Of a DNA stretch of 17,924 nucleotides, positions 1 to 6,403 are shown piece by piece. The DNA lies in the NCBI RefSeq assembly GCF_000720325.1, contig NZ_JOJM01000097.1, forward strand, positions 1 through 17,924. The letters run 5' to 3'. Source of the DNA: Streptomyces sp. NRRL B-1347 (GTDB lineage Bacteria > Actinomycetota > Actinomycetes > Streptomycetales > Streptomycetaceae). Both the position numbers and the translations under genes were made by a program. The notes under the pieces were generated by a model. The model worked only from the letters and a program-made list of their open reading frames with translations, searched no databases and was not told the origin of the DNA. Position 1 is the stretch's first letter, and every line of letters begins with the position of its first letter.

Positions 1-1
1 G

Positions 2-159
2 GTCTGCTCCGCAGACGCGACGCGCCGCCGCTACGCGGCGGGAAAGAGCAGCGCTCCGCGCTGCTCTGCCGGCCCTCCGGGCCGGCGCCGGGCAACTCCG
101 TTGCCCGGCAACCGAATCGCTCCGCGATTCGGTTCAGTAATTCGCTCCGCGAATTACTG
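2..159. repeat. Telomere-like array of seven palindromes
   Basis: Seven palindromes follow one another almost without spacing: 2-16, 25-41, 45-67, 68-86, 87-109, 110-134 and 135-159. Arms are 6 to 11 bp and perfect. Six have TCC as the 3-nt loop on the given strand and one has TAC. Read on the complementary strand, which is the 3'-ending strand at a left terminus, the loops are GGA six times and GTA once, all GNA triloops closed by sheared G-A pairs. Streptomyces telomeres are known for such single-strand hairpins that prime end-patching by terminal protein. The sequence does not start with the archetypal CCCGCGGAGCGGG box, so it is either a divergent telomere or lacks its outermost bases. 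The array meaning is inference, but the regular loop chemistry and the position at the very end support it well. Confidence 0.82.
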
Positions 160-212
160 TGGCTGGCTGCAGGATCAGCGGGACGCCGTTTTCGGCTTTC
201 CCTCGTTCAATT

Positions 213-256
213 GACGGAGTGTCAGAAGTATTCCTGACACTCCGTCAGGAATACTT
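213..256. repeat. Two overlapping, mutually exclusive inverted repeats
   Basis: GACGGAGTGTCAG (213-225) pairs with CTGACACTCCGTC (234-246) across an 8-nt loop. AAGTATTCCTGAC (226-238) pairs with GTCAGGAATACTT (244-256) across a 5-nt loop. Both are 13 bp and perfect, and they share bases 234-238 and 244-246, so only one can form at a time. The block lies between the palindrome array and the stop codon of the basic helix-turn-helix gene that reads toward it. It may act as that gene's transcription terminator, as an inner telomere structure, or both. Confidence 0.7.
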
Positions 257-293
257 GCCCCTCCTCGCAGAACCAGCTCAAAATCCCATGACG

Positions 294-869
294 CTAAGCA
301 GCAAACCCAATATTCGAAACATACTCGAACTGCCCCCACTGCGAGCCAAGATCTACCACAGCATCATCGACCCACACCTCATCAAGGACAGCACGATCAC
401 CCCTGGACCAGGCCTCAACGATACGGTCCCAGTGACGGACATTCAGCGTACGGAACTCCACCACCCGCTGACGCGGCCTCTCCACCTGCGACTGATTCAG
501 CGGATGGAACTCCACCCGGGTCCCCCGGCCATCCCGATTCAGACGAACCAGAAGATACCGGGCCACGTTACGGCGACGCACCGCCCGGTACGCAGCCTCG
601 ACCCTCTCCAAGTTCCGCTTCGACGGACTCCGCTTACCCTCCAGCCACGCCTTCACCGTACGGTCAGTGACCGTGAGGCCCGCCTCACGCGCAGCCTGAC
701 GAGCCCGCTCAGTACGCGTCAGATAATGCAGACGCGCCACCAGACCACGCCGCACAGTAATAGGAGTAGCAATGAAACCGGCGAGCTGATCGAGCTGACG
801 AGCAACAGCCTCATGACCCTTCACACCACGAGCACCATACTTACCGAACTCGTCATTCCTCTCCGGCAT
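294..869 (-). CDS. Basic HTH protein at the telomere, candidate terminal protein
   Basis: A 191-residue basic protein. I start it at the ATG at 869, which follows a GGGAAAGGGAAA purine stretch; an in-frame TTG at 896 would add nine lysine-rich residues. Residues about 51-85 look like a helix-turn-helix (AGLTVTDRTVKAWLEGKRSP), followed by an arginine-rich helix near 88-104 and a conserved-looking acidic/aromatic tail (HWDRIVEAW, DLGSQWGQFEYV). Size, basic charge, N-terminal DNA-binding segment and place next to the replicon end resemble the Tpg class of telomere terminal proteins, although I see no clear Tpg sequence match. Non-archetypal Streptomyces telomeres are known to use unrelated terminal proteins such as GtpA and Tpc. 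The last ten codons are strikingly A/T-ending compared with the neighbours. The alternative is an ordinary plasmid-borne regulator. Existence as a gene is fairly sure; the role is inference. Confidence 0.75.
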   Translation of the reverse strand: MPERNDEFGKYGARGVKGHEAVARQLDQLAGFIATPITVRRGLVARLHYLTRTERARQAAREAGLTVTDRTVKAWLEGKRSPSKRNLERVEAAYRAVRRRNVARYLLVRLNRDGRGTRVEFHPLNQSQVERPRQRVVEFRTLNVRHWDRIVEAWSRGDRAVLDEVWVDDAVVDLGSQWGQFEYVSNIGFAA

Positions 870-883
870 CCGTGCTTTCCCTT

Positions 884-1000
884 TCCCGGATTTCAAGAAC
901 TACATCCCGTGTATCCAAGCAAAAGAATACCTCAAAACGCGATGCCCTGCGGCAAGTTGCTCCCTTCGTCTCTCCTCTAAGCTCCCGTATCTCAAGAACT
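884..1000 (-). promoter_or_regulatory. Paired 18-bp direct repeat upstream of the terminal HTH gene
   Basis: Bases 884-901 and 983-1000 match at 16 of 18 positions (given strand TCCCGKATYTCAAGAACT), with start points 99 bp apart, in the relatively A/T-rich leader of the HTH gene that starts at 869. Nothing else in this stretch explains the repeat. It could be a two-site operator for the HTH protein itself or a binding site at the replicon end. No convincing -10/-35 pair could be fixed. Confidence 0.35.
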
Positions 1001-1001
1001 G

Positions 1002-1256
1002 TTACCGTACAAGGAAATGAAACACACCTCGACTGGAGCCATAATTCAGCTCCTGCAGGCTGGATACATTCATTCGAGTGGCACACGATTCTCTTCGCGG
1101 GGCTCCAGCTGAACGTGCGTCAATCACCGGCCGGTCAACGCGGTACACAAGGTGATTCCAGGTATCGACCGGCTTGTCCAGCTCCAGGCTTCCCACCCCA
1201 ACCCGGCGCAGCCCGGCCTTCTCCAGTGAACTCCACGAAGCACGGTTGGCTGCCAT
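1002..1256 (-). pseudogene. Possible gene remnant, unrecognised
   Basis: The stretch between the terminal HTH gene and the GNAT gene (about 375 bases) holds one weak reading frame of 84 codons. The first 45 or so codons (MAANRASWSSLEKAGLRRVG and following) have coding-like composition, then codon use turns random. There is no ribosome binding site before the ATG at 1256. I do not recognise a family. It may be the 5' end of a gene cut off by rearrangement, or chance. No other gene is visible in this interval. Confidence 0.18.
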
Positions 1257-1271
1257 AACGAGGTGCGACGG

Positions 1272-1811
1272 TCAGTGGGTGGGGCGGATCATTACCGTGA
1301 GAAGCGGGGAGGCCGCTGACGGCTGACTCTGCCCGATGTCCTGATACCCCCACGACTGGTAGAGACGGTGGACTTTCCCGTCACCAGCAGCCGGATTGAC
1401 CATGAGTGTGACGAACGGTTCGTCGCGGTCGGCGAGCAGGGTGTCATGGATACGGAGCGCGGTGCCGGTGCCCCGCCATGCAGGCCGTACGCCGATCTCT
1501 TTCAACGCTACGGCTGGCCGACTGGTGTACTGCTCCGCCGGTTCTGGGGTGGTGCGCTGCCAGTACCGGTCACCGTGCTTGATGCGGTTGCCGTAGGCGT
1601 AGCCGACCGGATGTCCGTCTGAGTAGGCGAGGACGGCCACGAATCCCGGCTCGGCGCCGTGCCGGTCCAGACGCTCCCCGAATGCGGTGACGGCGTAGTT
1701 CGGCAGGTGCAGCAGCGGGGCACGCACCTCGGCGTACACGTCGAGCAGGTCGCCGCGGGCGGCGTGGAGTTGGGCGAAGGTACGGAGTTCGATCGTGGGT
1801 GCCGTGGTCAT
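1272..1811 (-). CDS. GNAT-family N-acetyltransferase
   Basis: A 179-residue GNAT acetyltransferase that would transfer an acetyl group from acetyl-CoA to an amine; the substrate cannot be read from sequence. The acetyl-CoA-binding motif A is clear at IGVRPAWRGTGTALRIHDTL (R-G-T-G-T-A), preceded by the beta-strand GFVAVLAYSDGHPVGYAYG typical of the fold and followed by a VHRLYQSWGYQ motif B end. Start: the ATG at 1811 overlaps the TGA stop of the upstream TPR gene in an ATGA arrangement, so the two are translationally coupled. The same frame stays open far upstream into the regulator's HTH half, but that stretch is out of frame with the TPR domain and is not counted. An acetyltransferase coupled to an XRE-TPR regulator suggests a regulated modification or resistance function, but the target is unknown. 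Confidence 0.9.
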   Translation of the reverse strand: MTTAPTIELRTFAQLHAARGDLLDVYAEVRAPLLHLPNYAVTAFGERLDRHGAEPGFVAVLAYSDGHPVGYAYGNRIKHGDRYWQRTTPEPAEQYTSRPAVALKEIGVRPAWRGTGTALRIHDTLLADRDEPFVTLMVNPAAGDGKVHRLYQSWGYQDIGQSQPSAASPLLTVMIRPTH

Positions 1812-2797
1812 GCTGTGGCCCTCCATGCGGCGGTGTGCTCGGTCCAGGTGTGTGCGGTGGAGCTGTTCGGTGCGATGGCACGAAGCGCCGCCCCGAACTC
1901 TTGCAGCATCCGGGAGACACGGGCGTGTTGGGTAGCGGTGTCGGCCGGAACCGTCATCGCGGTCGCCGTGGCGGCGTCGGCGTCGCCCTGGGCGAGTTGG
2001 GCGTGTGCAAGGCGGCTGGTGGTGATCGACCGGGATCGGTGCATGTGCGGTCGCAGGGCGCCCAGGCTGTGGTGTGCGTACTCGGCGGCAGGATAGTCGC
2101 CGATGGACAGGTAGGCCGAGAGCGCGAGGGAGTGCAGTTCCGCCTCGTCGTAGAAGGCGATCAGCCACACGGGGCGGTAGGCGCCGGGGTCGGCGCGGCT
2201 CATGGCGTCCTGTGCCTGGTCGAGTGCGCGGCGCAGGCCGCTGCGGTCGTGTGCGACGCCCTGAATGGCCATCTGCCGGGCCATGCCGAGCGAGGCGAAC
2301 ATGGGGTCGCGGCGCGTGATGTGCAGGTTCCGGGCGACGTCGTACGCGGCGGAGGCATCGGCGGGGCGCCCCATGTGCCGGTACAGGCTGCCCGCGTGGG
2401 ACCAGATTCGGAATTTGATCGCCTGGTCTCCGGAGAGCTCGGCGAGGGCCTGCGCCTCGCGCATGTGCCCGACGGCCTCGTGGTAGCGGCGGCCGTCGAT
2501 CGCGGCCCACATCGCGGAGGACCGGAACGAGGCGGCACAGGCATACAGGTTGCTGCGTACCCGCTGGGTGGCACTGCCGGAGTTCTGGAGGTTCAGGGCC
2601 TCGCCGGCGAGGGAGACGGCCCGGTGCTCGATGCCGAGTTTCCCGCCGTGGCGGTGGTCGCTGGCGATGACGTCGGTGAACTTGTGCTGTAAGCGTTCGA
2701 TGTCGCCCATGCCGATTCGGCGGAGTGATGCCGGTCTGGGGGCGGCTGCCGCTGCGGCTGTGGCGAGGCCGCCCGTAACGATGGTGCGGCGTTTCAT
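1808..2797 (-). CDS. TPR-domain C-terminal half of XRE-type regulator
   Basis: A 329-residue reading frame beginning MKRRTIVTGGLATAAAAAAP, followed by helical repeats of tetratricopeptide type (for example AAIDGRRYHEAVGHMREAQA and GSLYRHMGRPADASAAYDVA). In many Streptomyces regulators of this kind an N-terminal XRE helix-turn-helix is joined through a proline-rich linker ending in a 'PEDPVxRRTFL' type motif to a TPR sensor domain. Here the same linker motif (PAPLQEDPMKRRT) is present but lies one frame away from the upstream HTH. The ATG at 2797 has its own strong AGGAGG five bases upstream, so this half could be made separately. Downstream it overlaps the GNAT gene by ATGA. Probably a frameshifted regulator gene, less likely two proteins from a split gene. 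Confidence 0.75.
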   Translation of the reverse strand: MKRRTIVTGGLATAAAAAAPRPASLRRIGMGDIERLQHKFTDVIASDHRHGGKLGIEHRAVSLAGEALNLQNSGSATQRVRSNLYACAASFRSSAMWAAIDGRRYHEAVGHMREAQALAELSGDQAIKFRIWSHAGSLYRHMGRPADASAAYDVARNLHITRRDPMFASLGMARQMAIQGVAHDRSGLRRALDQAQDAMSRADPGAYRPVWLIAFYDEAELHSLALSAYLSIGDYPAAEYAHHSLGALRPHMHRSRSITTSRLAHAQLAQGDADAATATAMTVPADTATQHARVSRMLQEFGAALRAIAPNSSTAHTWTEHTAAWRATA

Positions 2798-3080
2798 GGG
2801 GTCCTCCTGCAGTGGAGCTGGCGGACGGAGTCCGGCCCCGCGGTGAGAACCCTAGGGCGACGGCAGGCAGCCCGGTGACGTCCTCTAACGCCCGGCGCGT
2901 GGCTGCATTGGGCCACCGGACACGCCCAGATCGCCAGTCCCGGACTGTGCGGCCCTCGAAGCTGCCCGACTTTCCGGTGAGGCGTTCAAGGGCCGAATTG
3001 AGGGCTCGGGACAGGGTGTTAGAGCTGTGACCGTGCTCGGTCATCCACGCCTCAAGAGCGGTGTTGCGCGTGGTGTCCAT
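2798..3080 (-). pseudogene. HTH N-terminal half of the split XRE-TPR regulator
   Basis: From the ATG at 3080 the frame reads MDTTRNTALEAWMTEHGHSS..., a DNA-binding domain with recognition region EGRTVRDWRSGRVRWPNAAT and the end of the domain at LPAVALGFSPRG. The family linker should follow, but it continues in the +1 frame; removing one base in the C-run at 2836-2839 (G-run on the coding strand) would join GFSPRG to AGLRPPAPLQEDPMKRRT and restore a protein of about 420 residues. In its own frame the HTH half has no stop until the end of the GNAT gene, so if translated alone it would carry a long nonsense tail. The start has only a weak ribosome binding site; an alternative TTG lies at 3131. 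Either a real frameshift or a homopolymer sequencing error. Confidence 0.6.
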
Positions 3081-3133
3081 GACCGCACCGTAGACCTGCG
3101 TGCACACACAGTCAGGTAAATGAGTAGTCAAAA

Positions 3134-3145
3134 CCCCCTAGGGGG
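3134..3145. promoter_or_regulatory. Perfect 12-bp palindrome between divergent genes
   Basis: CCCCCTAGGGGG sits between the XRE-TPR regulator (start 3080, leftward) and the RsbW-like ATPase (start 3287, rightward). Just beside it, on the regulator's strand, is a TTGACT that could be a -35 box, though no good -10 follows at 17-18 bp. An operator for the regulator, possibly controlling both directions, is a reasonable guess. Confidence 0.35.
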
Positions 3146-3286
3146 AGCACTGCGGTGGCCTTGCATATCCCCTAACTCCGGCCTGTGGAACGGGTGTTAC
3201 CTGTTGCGTGCGACCGCCGCAGCCCTGCCCTTCGAGGGGTTCGGCGGCATACCGTCCCCCGACACACCGCGAGCGATGAGGCCGCG

Positions 3287-3721
3287 ATGACAGCAGTACA
3301 ACCAAAACCCGAGTACAGCGAGACGTTCGAGCGGACACCGGCGGCAGTCGGCATAAGCCGAGACCTTGTCCGGCATGCCGCGAGTGCCTGGGAGCTGGAT
3401 GGCTATGTGACCGAGAGCGCCGTCTTGGTGGTCTCGGAACCGGTGACCAACGCGGTAAAGCACACGCGGTCCCGGCACCTGTTGGTCATCGTGGAGATAC
3501 CAGTGGATGACCGGCTGCGTCTCGTGGTCGTCGACTTCGCTCCGGACCTCATCCCCGTCCTGCGCACTGTCTGCTCCGACTCGCCCGACGGGCGCGGCCT
3601 GGCCCTGGTCGACGCGCTCGCTGACCGCTGGGGCTACGACCTGCTGGGACCGTCAGGGCACCCAAGCCGCAAGAGGACGTGGGCCGAACTCGCCGTGTCC
3701 GCCAAGCCCGGGGATCAGTGA
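3287..3721 (+). CDS. RsbW-like ATP-binding regulatory protein (HATPase)
   Basis: A 144-residue single-domain GHKL ATPase of the anti-sigma-factor/serine-kinase type that is abundant in Streptomyces. The N box is VVSEPVTNAVKHT (canonical ELVTNAVKHT with Leu replaced by Pro), and the G2 box is SPDGRGLALVDALADRWGY. The usual G1 aspartate motif is replaced by VVDFAPDLIPV, a common divergence in this subfamily. Proteins of this group bind ATP and may bind or phosphorylate a sigma factor or anti-anti-sigma partner; none is encoded next to it, so the partner is unknown. I start it at the ATG at 3287, where homologues usually begin, rather than 34 codons earlier; the ribosome binding site is weak (TGAGG). 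It is divergent from the XRE-TPR regulator, an arrangement often seen for such pairs. Confidence 0.85.
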   Translation: MTAVQPKPEYSETFERTPAAVGISRDLVRHAASAWELDGYVTESAVLVVSEPVTNAVKHTRSRHLLVIVEIPVDDRLRLVVVDFAPDLIPVLRTVCSDSPDGRGLALVDALADRWGYDLLGPSGHPSRKRTWAELAVSAKPGDQ

Positions 3722-4010
3722 TCGGCGGATGTACTCCTGTCCGCCTCCAGACAAGGAGATCGCCCGGGCGGAGCCCGCTAGCCCAGCGCCGGGCTGGGAT
3801 TCCCCCGGCCGTCGCCTTGGTGATCCCCCTGGTGGCGCCCTGGCAGGGTCAGTTGTGGCGCCGCCGCACACCAGCGCAATTGCGCGCCCGCCGCCGCGAG
3901 GATGGGGTCGTCAGTGGGCCCACAGCTGTGAGCGGCGCCGACGGGGTGGCCATCTACCGGGCATGGTGACGACGGGCCATGCTGCGACCGAGCGACCGAA
4001 GGAGGATCCC

Positions 4011-4886
4011 ATGGCGAATGTCCTCCCGTGGGGGCTGAGCAGGATGGAGCCGTTCCCGCGTGGTGTTCCAGTGGCGTCTGTGCGGCTCGTCCTTGATGCG
4101 GAGACGCAGATTCCCGCGCGGCTCGGCGAGGGCGGGTTGCCGGTGGTGACGGGCAAGCACCGCAAGACCAATGTCGGCACGGAGACGACCACGACGACCG
4201 GGGACCGGCAAGGCGCAGACCAGGGAAGCGATCAGGACAAGGAGCCGCTGTACGGTGCCCCGACCTCTTCGAGCACCTTGCCCTCCCTCGTCGTACGGAT
4301 GCTTCAGGCCGCGGGAGTCCGCGCGCAGGACAGGGTGCTGGAGATCGGCACGGGCACCGGGTACTCGACCGCTCTTCTGTGCCACCGGCTGGGGGGCAGG
4401 AGTGTCGTCTCCATCGAGTACGACCCCGCGCTCGCCGCAGACCGCATTCATGCCTGCGGATACAGCCCGAGACTGATCACCGGCGACGGGCTGGAAGGCT
4501 ATGAGGACGAGGCCGAGTACGACCACACGATCGTCACGTGCGCGGTACGTACGATCCCCCGGGCGTGGATCTGGCAGACCCGCGCCGAGGGCACCATCAC
4601 CGTGACTCTGGGCGGGTGGATGCAAGCACACGGCCTGGTCAGGCTGACCGTCAACGAGGACGGCAGCGCGGTCGGCCGATTCACCGGAGAGACCATCTCG
4701 TACATGCTGGCCCGCCCGCACCAGCCCCCGCCCCGCAGCAGCTACTACCGCCACGCGGGCCAGACCCGTACGACCACTGTCGATCCGGGCCTGCTGCGGG
4801 ACTGGACCGGCCTGGGAGTTCGGTCCAGGTCCGTCACTGTGCGGTTGCTGCCCTGGGCTGGCGGGCGGGTCTGGTCGGTGGGCTAA
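4011..4886 (+). CDS. Graspetide precursor fused to truncated PIMT-like methyltransferase
   Basis: A 291-residue protein with two recognisable halves. Residues 1-76 look like an ATP-grasp-modified RiPP precursor: leader with PWGLSRMEPFP (6-16), a valine-rich middle, then GKHRKTNVGTETTTTTG (48-64) and an Asp/Gln tail ending GSDQD (72-76), the Thr-cluster-plus-acid pattern of omega-ester peptides. From about residue 79 it is a protein-L-isoaspartate methyltransferase-like domain of the kind found in such clusters: TSSSTLPSLVVRML (85-98), SAM motif VLEIGTGTGYS (109-119), acidic motif SIEYDPALAA, then GDGLEGYEDEAEYDHTIVTC. The methyltransferase lacks roughly its first hundred residues and its C-terminal portion, ending in WAGGRVWSVG. 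The ATP-grasp ligase normally encoded between the two is absent. GAAGGAGG six bases before the ATG is a strong ribosome binding site. Deletion remnant is most likely; a working fusion cannot be excluded. Confidence 0.8.
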   Translation: MANVLPWGLSRMEPFPRGVPVASVRLVLDAETQIPARLGEGGLPVVTGKHRKTNVGTETTTTTGDRQGADQGSDQDKEPLYGAPTSSSTLPSLVVRMLQAAGVRAQDRVLEIGTGTGYSTALLCHRLGGRSVVSIEYDPALAADRIHACGYSPRLITGDGLEGYEDEAEYDHTIVTCAVRTIPRAWIWQTRAEGTITVTLGGWMQAHGLVRLTVNEDGSAVGRFTGETISYMLARPHQPPPRSSYYRHAGQTRTTTVDPGLLRDWTGLGVRSRSVTVRLLPWAGGRVWSVG

Positions 4887-5019
4887 GGCAGCTCCTTACG
4901 TCTAAGGCCCCCGCCCCGGCGGAAGATGCGGAACCTTCCCGATGTCCCGGACCTGGCTGGGAAGCGAAGGTGGAGTCATCGCACAGGGCGAGAGACCAAC
5001 ATCCCAGGGGGACACGGAA

Positions 5020-5226
5020 ATGTTCGACTACGAGATCCACCAGTTCCGCGCCGCCGAGCTCGCCGCCCAGGCCGCTCACCACCGTCTCGTACGGGAAGCG
5101 CGCAAGGCGGCCAAGCCGCGGACGTGGGGCCGGGTGCTGGGCCGGGAGGCCGTCGAGGCCCGCCTGGCCGCGCAGCGCACCGGAACCGTCGCCCGCCAGG
5201 CCGACCGTTACGCCCGCGCCGCCTGA
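5020..5226 (+). CDS. Small conserved helical protein of unknown function
   Basis: A 68-residue protein, MFDYEIHQFRAAELAAQAAH and onward, rich in Ala/Arg and predicted wholly helical. Starting at the ATG at 5020 places CAGGGGGA about eight bases upstream. Similar small proteins with a Y-E-I/L-H-Q...AAEL...RLVREAR pattern are, from memory, common as orphan genes in Streptomyces; no function is known to me. It stands alone, with a short GC-rich hairpin (GGGCGG 5233-5238 / CCGCCC 5246-5251) just after the stop that could end its transcript. No membrane segment, signal peptide or cysteine motif is visible. Confidence 0.7.
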   Translation: MFDYEIHQFRAAELAAQAAHHRLVREARKAAKPRTWGRVLGREAVEARLAAQRTGTVARQADRYARAA

Positions 5227-5268
5227 CCTGCGGGGCGGGTGCCCACCGCCCTGTCCCCCGCCCAGCCG

Positions 5269-5376
5269 TCACTTCTTCGTCGAGTCACCCGAAGCCGCTG
5301 CCGTGTTTTTCGCCGTGTCCCCGTGCGGCTCGTGCCTGTCCCACACCCGCAGCGCGGCCCGGGCCTCATGCTCCAT
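5269..5376 (-). CDS. Possible 35-residue small protein downstream of the dehydrogenase
   Basis: Seven bases after the dehydrogenase stop on the same strand an ATG opens a 35-codon frame, MEHEARAALRVWDRHEPHGD..., ending in STKK. Third positions are nearly all G or C, as in real genes here. There is no ribosome binding site of its own, so it would depend on reinitiation after the dehydrogenase. It may instead be the remaining 3' end of a deleted gene. Not recognised. Confidence 0.3.
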   Translation of the reverse strand: MEHEARAALRVWDRHEPHGDTAKNTAAASGDSTKK

Positions 5377-5383
5377 GTCATCG

Positions 5384-6199
5384 TTACGGGCGTGGGGTGC
5401 GTGCCTCGATCCGGTGGTCGAAGGCGGCGCCGCCGACGCCGACCGTGGTCAGCCCGCCGTCGATGGTGAGGACGGCGCCGTTGACGTAGGACGCGGCGGG
5501 TGACAGGAGCCAGTCGATCGCCTCGGCGGCCTCCTGCGGTTCACCGGGCCGCCTGGCGGGCGTCAGCCGGGTCGCCTCCTCGTACGCTGCCTCGGCGCCG
5601 CCCGCCAGGCCTGCCTCTGCCGCGAACCGGGTCATCCGCTGGTCGGCCATCTCGGTGCGCACCCAGCCCGGGCACACGGTGTTGGCCCGCAGCCCCTGTG
5701 GGCCGTAGTCGACGGCCAGGGAGCTGCAGAGGTGGAGCAGGGCCGCTTTGGATGTCGCGTAGGCGGCGTTGCCGGCGCTGTTGCGGAGGGCTGCGACGGA
5801 GGCGACGGCGACGACTGCGCCGCGGGCGGCCAGCAGGTGTGGCAGTGCGGCGCGCAGCAGGAGGAAGGGGCCGGTGAGGTTGGTTCGCATCAGCTTTTCC
5901 CAGTCCTCGACGGTGGTGTCGCCGACCGCGCCTCCTCCCCCGGTTCCGGCGTTGAGGACCAGGCCGTCGAGTCTTCCGTAGGCGGTCATCGTCGTGTCGA
6001 CGAGCTCGCGCACGGCCTGGGGGTCGGCGGCGTCGGACGGGTGGGCCAGTGCTCCGGTCTCCTTGGCCACCTGGCGCAGTGGCTCGGGCCGCCGCCCGGA
6101 GATCACGACCTGGTGCCCGTGTGCGCGCAGCAGGCGGGCGGTGGCGGCGCCGATTCCTGTTCCTCCGCCCGTGACCAGGACAACACGCTGTTCCGACAT
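5384..6199 (-). CDS. Short-chain dehydrogenase/reductase (SDR)
   Basis: A 271-residue classical SDR, full length for the family. The nucleotide-binding motif is TGGGTGIG near residues 10-17, GRRPEPL follows the second strand (arginines favour NADPH), NAG lies at the fourth strand (LVLNAGTGGGG), and the active site is Ser in VASVAAL plus YATSK. The C-terminal segment has PGWVRTEM and the usual VNGAVLTIDGGLT. It would reduce or oxidise a carbonyl/alcohol with NAD(P)H in the cytoplasm; the substrate is not deducible. The ATG at 6199 has GGAGG nine bases upstream. It is divergent from the DUF2975 gene and may share the regulatory region between them. Confidence 0.93.
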   Translation of the reverse strand: MSEQRVVLVTGGGTGIGAATARLLRAHGHQVVISGRRPEPLRQVAKETGALAHPSDAADPQAVRELVDTTMTAYGRLDGLVLNAGTGGGGAVGDTTVEDWEKLMRTNLTGPFLLLRAALPHLLAARGAVVAVASVAALRNSAGNAAYATSKAALLHLCSSLAVDYGPQGLRANTVCPGWVRTEMADQRMTRFAAEAGLAGGAEAAYEEATRLTPARRPGEPQEAAEAIDWLLSPAASYVNGAVLTIDGGLTTVGVGGAAFDHRIEARTPRP

Positions 6200-6373
6200 G
6201 GTCGTTCGCCTCCGAAGATCGGCTTCCTGCTCCCTGCTCGCCGAGCATACGAAGGGCCGGCGCCGGCGGGCCGGGCGGGTCCGGCGGGCCTGTTCCGGAT
6301 GGTTCGTTCCCATTGGTCGGCAATGTGTTGCGGGAGGGTGGTCGTCTGGGCTGTGGGGCCCGCTCTCCCGGGC

Positions 6374-6403
6374 TTGTCGTTTTTCGATATGTTCACCTAG
6401 GGT
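6374..6403 (+). promoter_or_regulatory. Promoter of the DUF2975-Xre operon
   Basis: TTGTCG (6374-6379) and TAGGGT (6398-6403) are separated by 18 bp. The -10 fits the streptomycete TAGRRT pattern. Transcription would start near 6410, giving a leader of about 28 bases before the GTG at 6438. Confidence 0.55.

Noticed and set aside
2850..2857. CCCTAGGG as a second copy of the intergenic palindrome operator
   Set aside because: It lies inside the regulator coding region, is shorter, and could easily occur by chance.
1272..3131. A single 619-codon reading frame on the minus strand
   Set aside because: It joins the HTH half and the GNAT domain through a long Arg/Pro-rich stretch that is the wrong frame of the TPR domain; the true TPR frame is coding and overlaps GNAT by ATGA.
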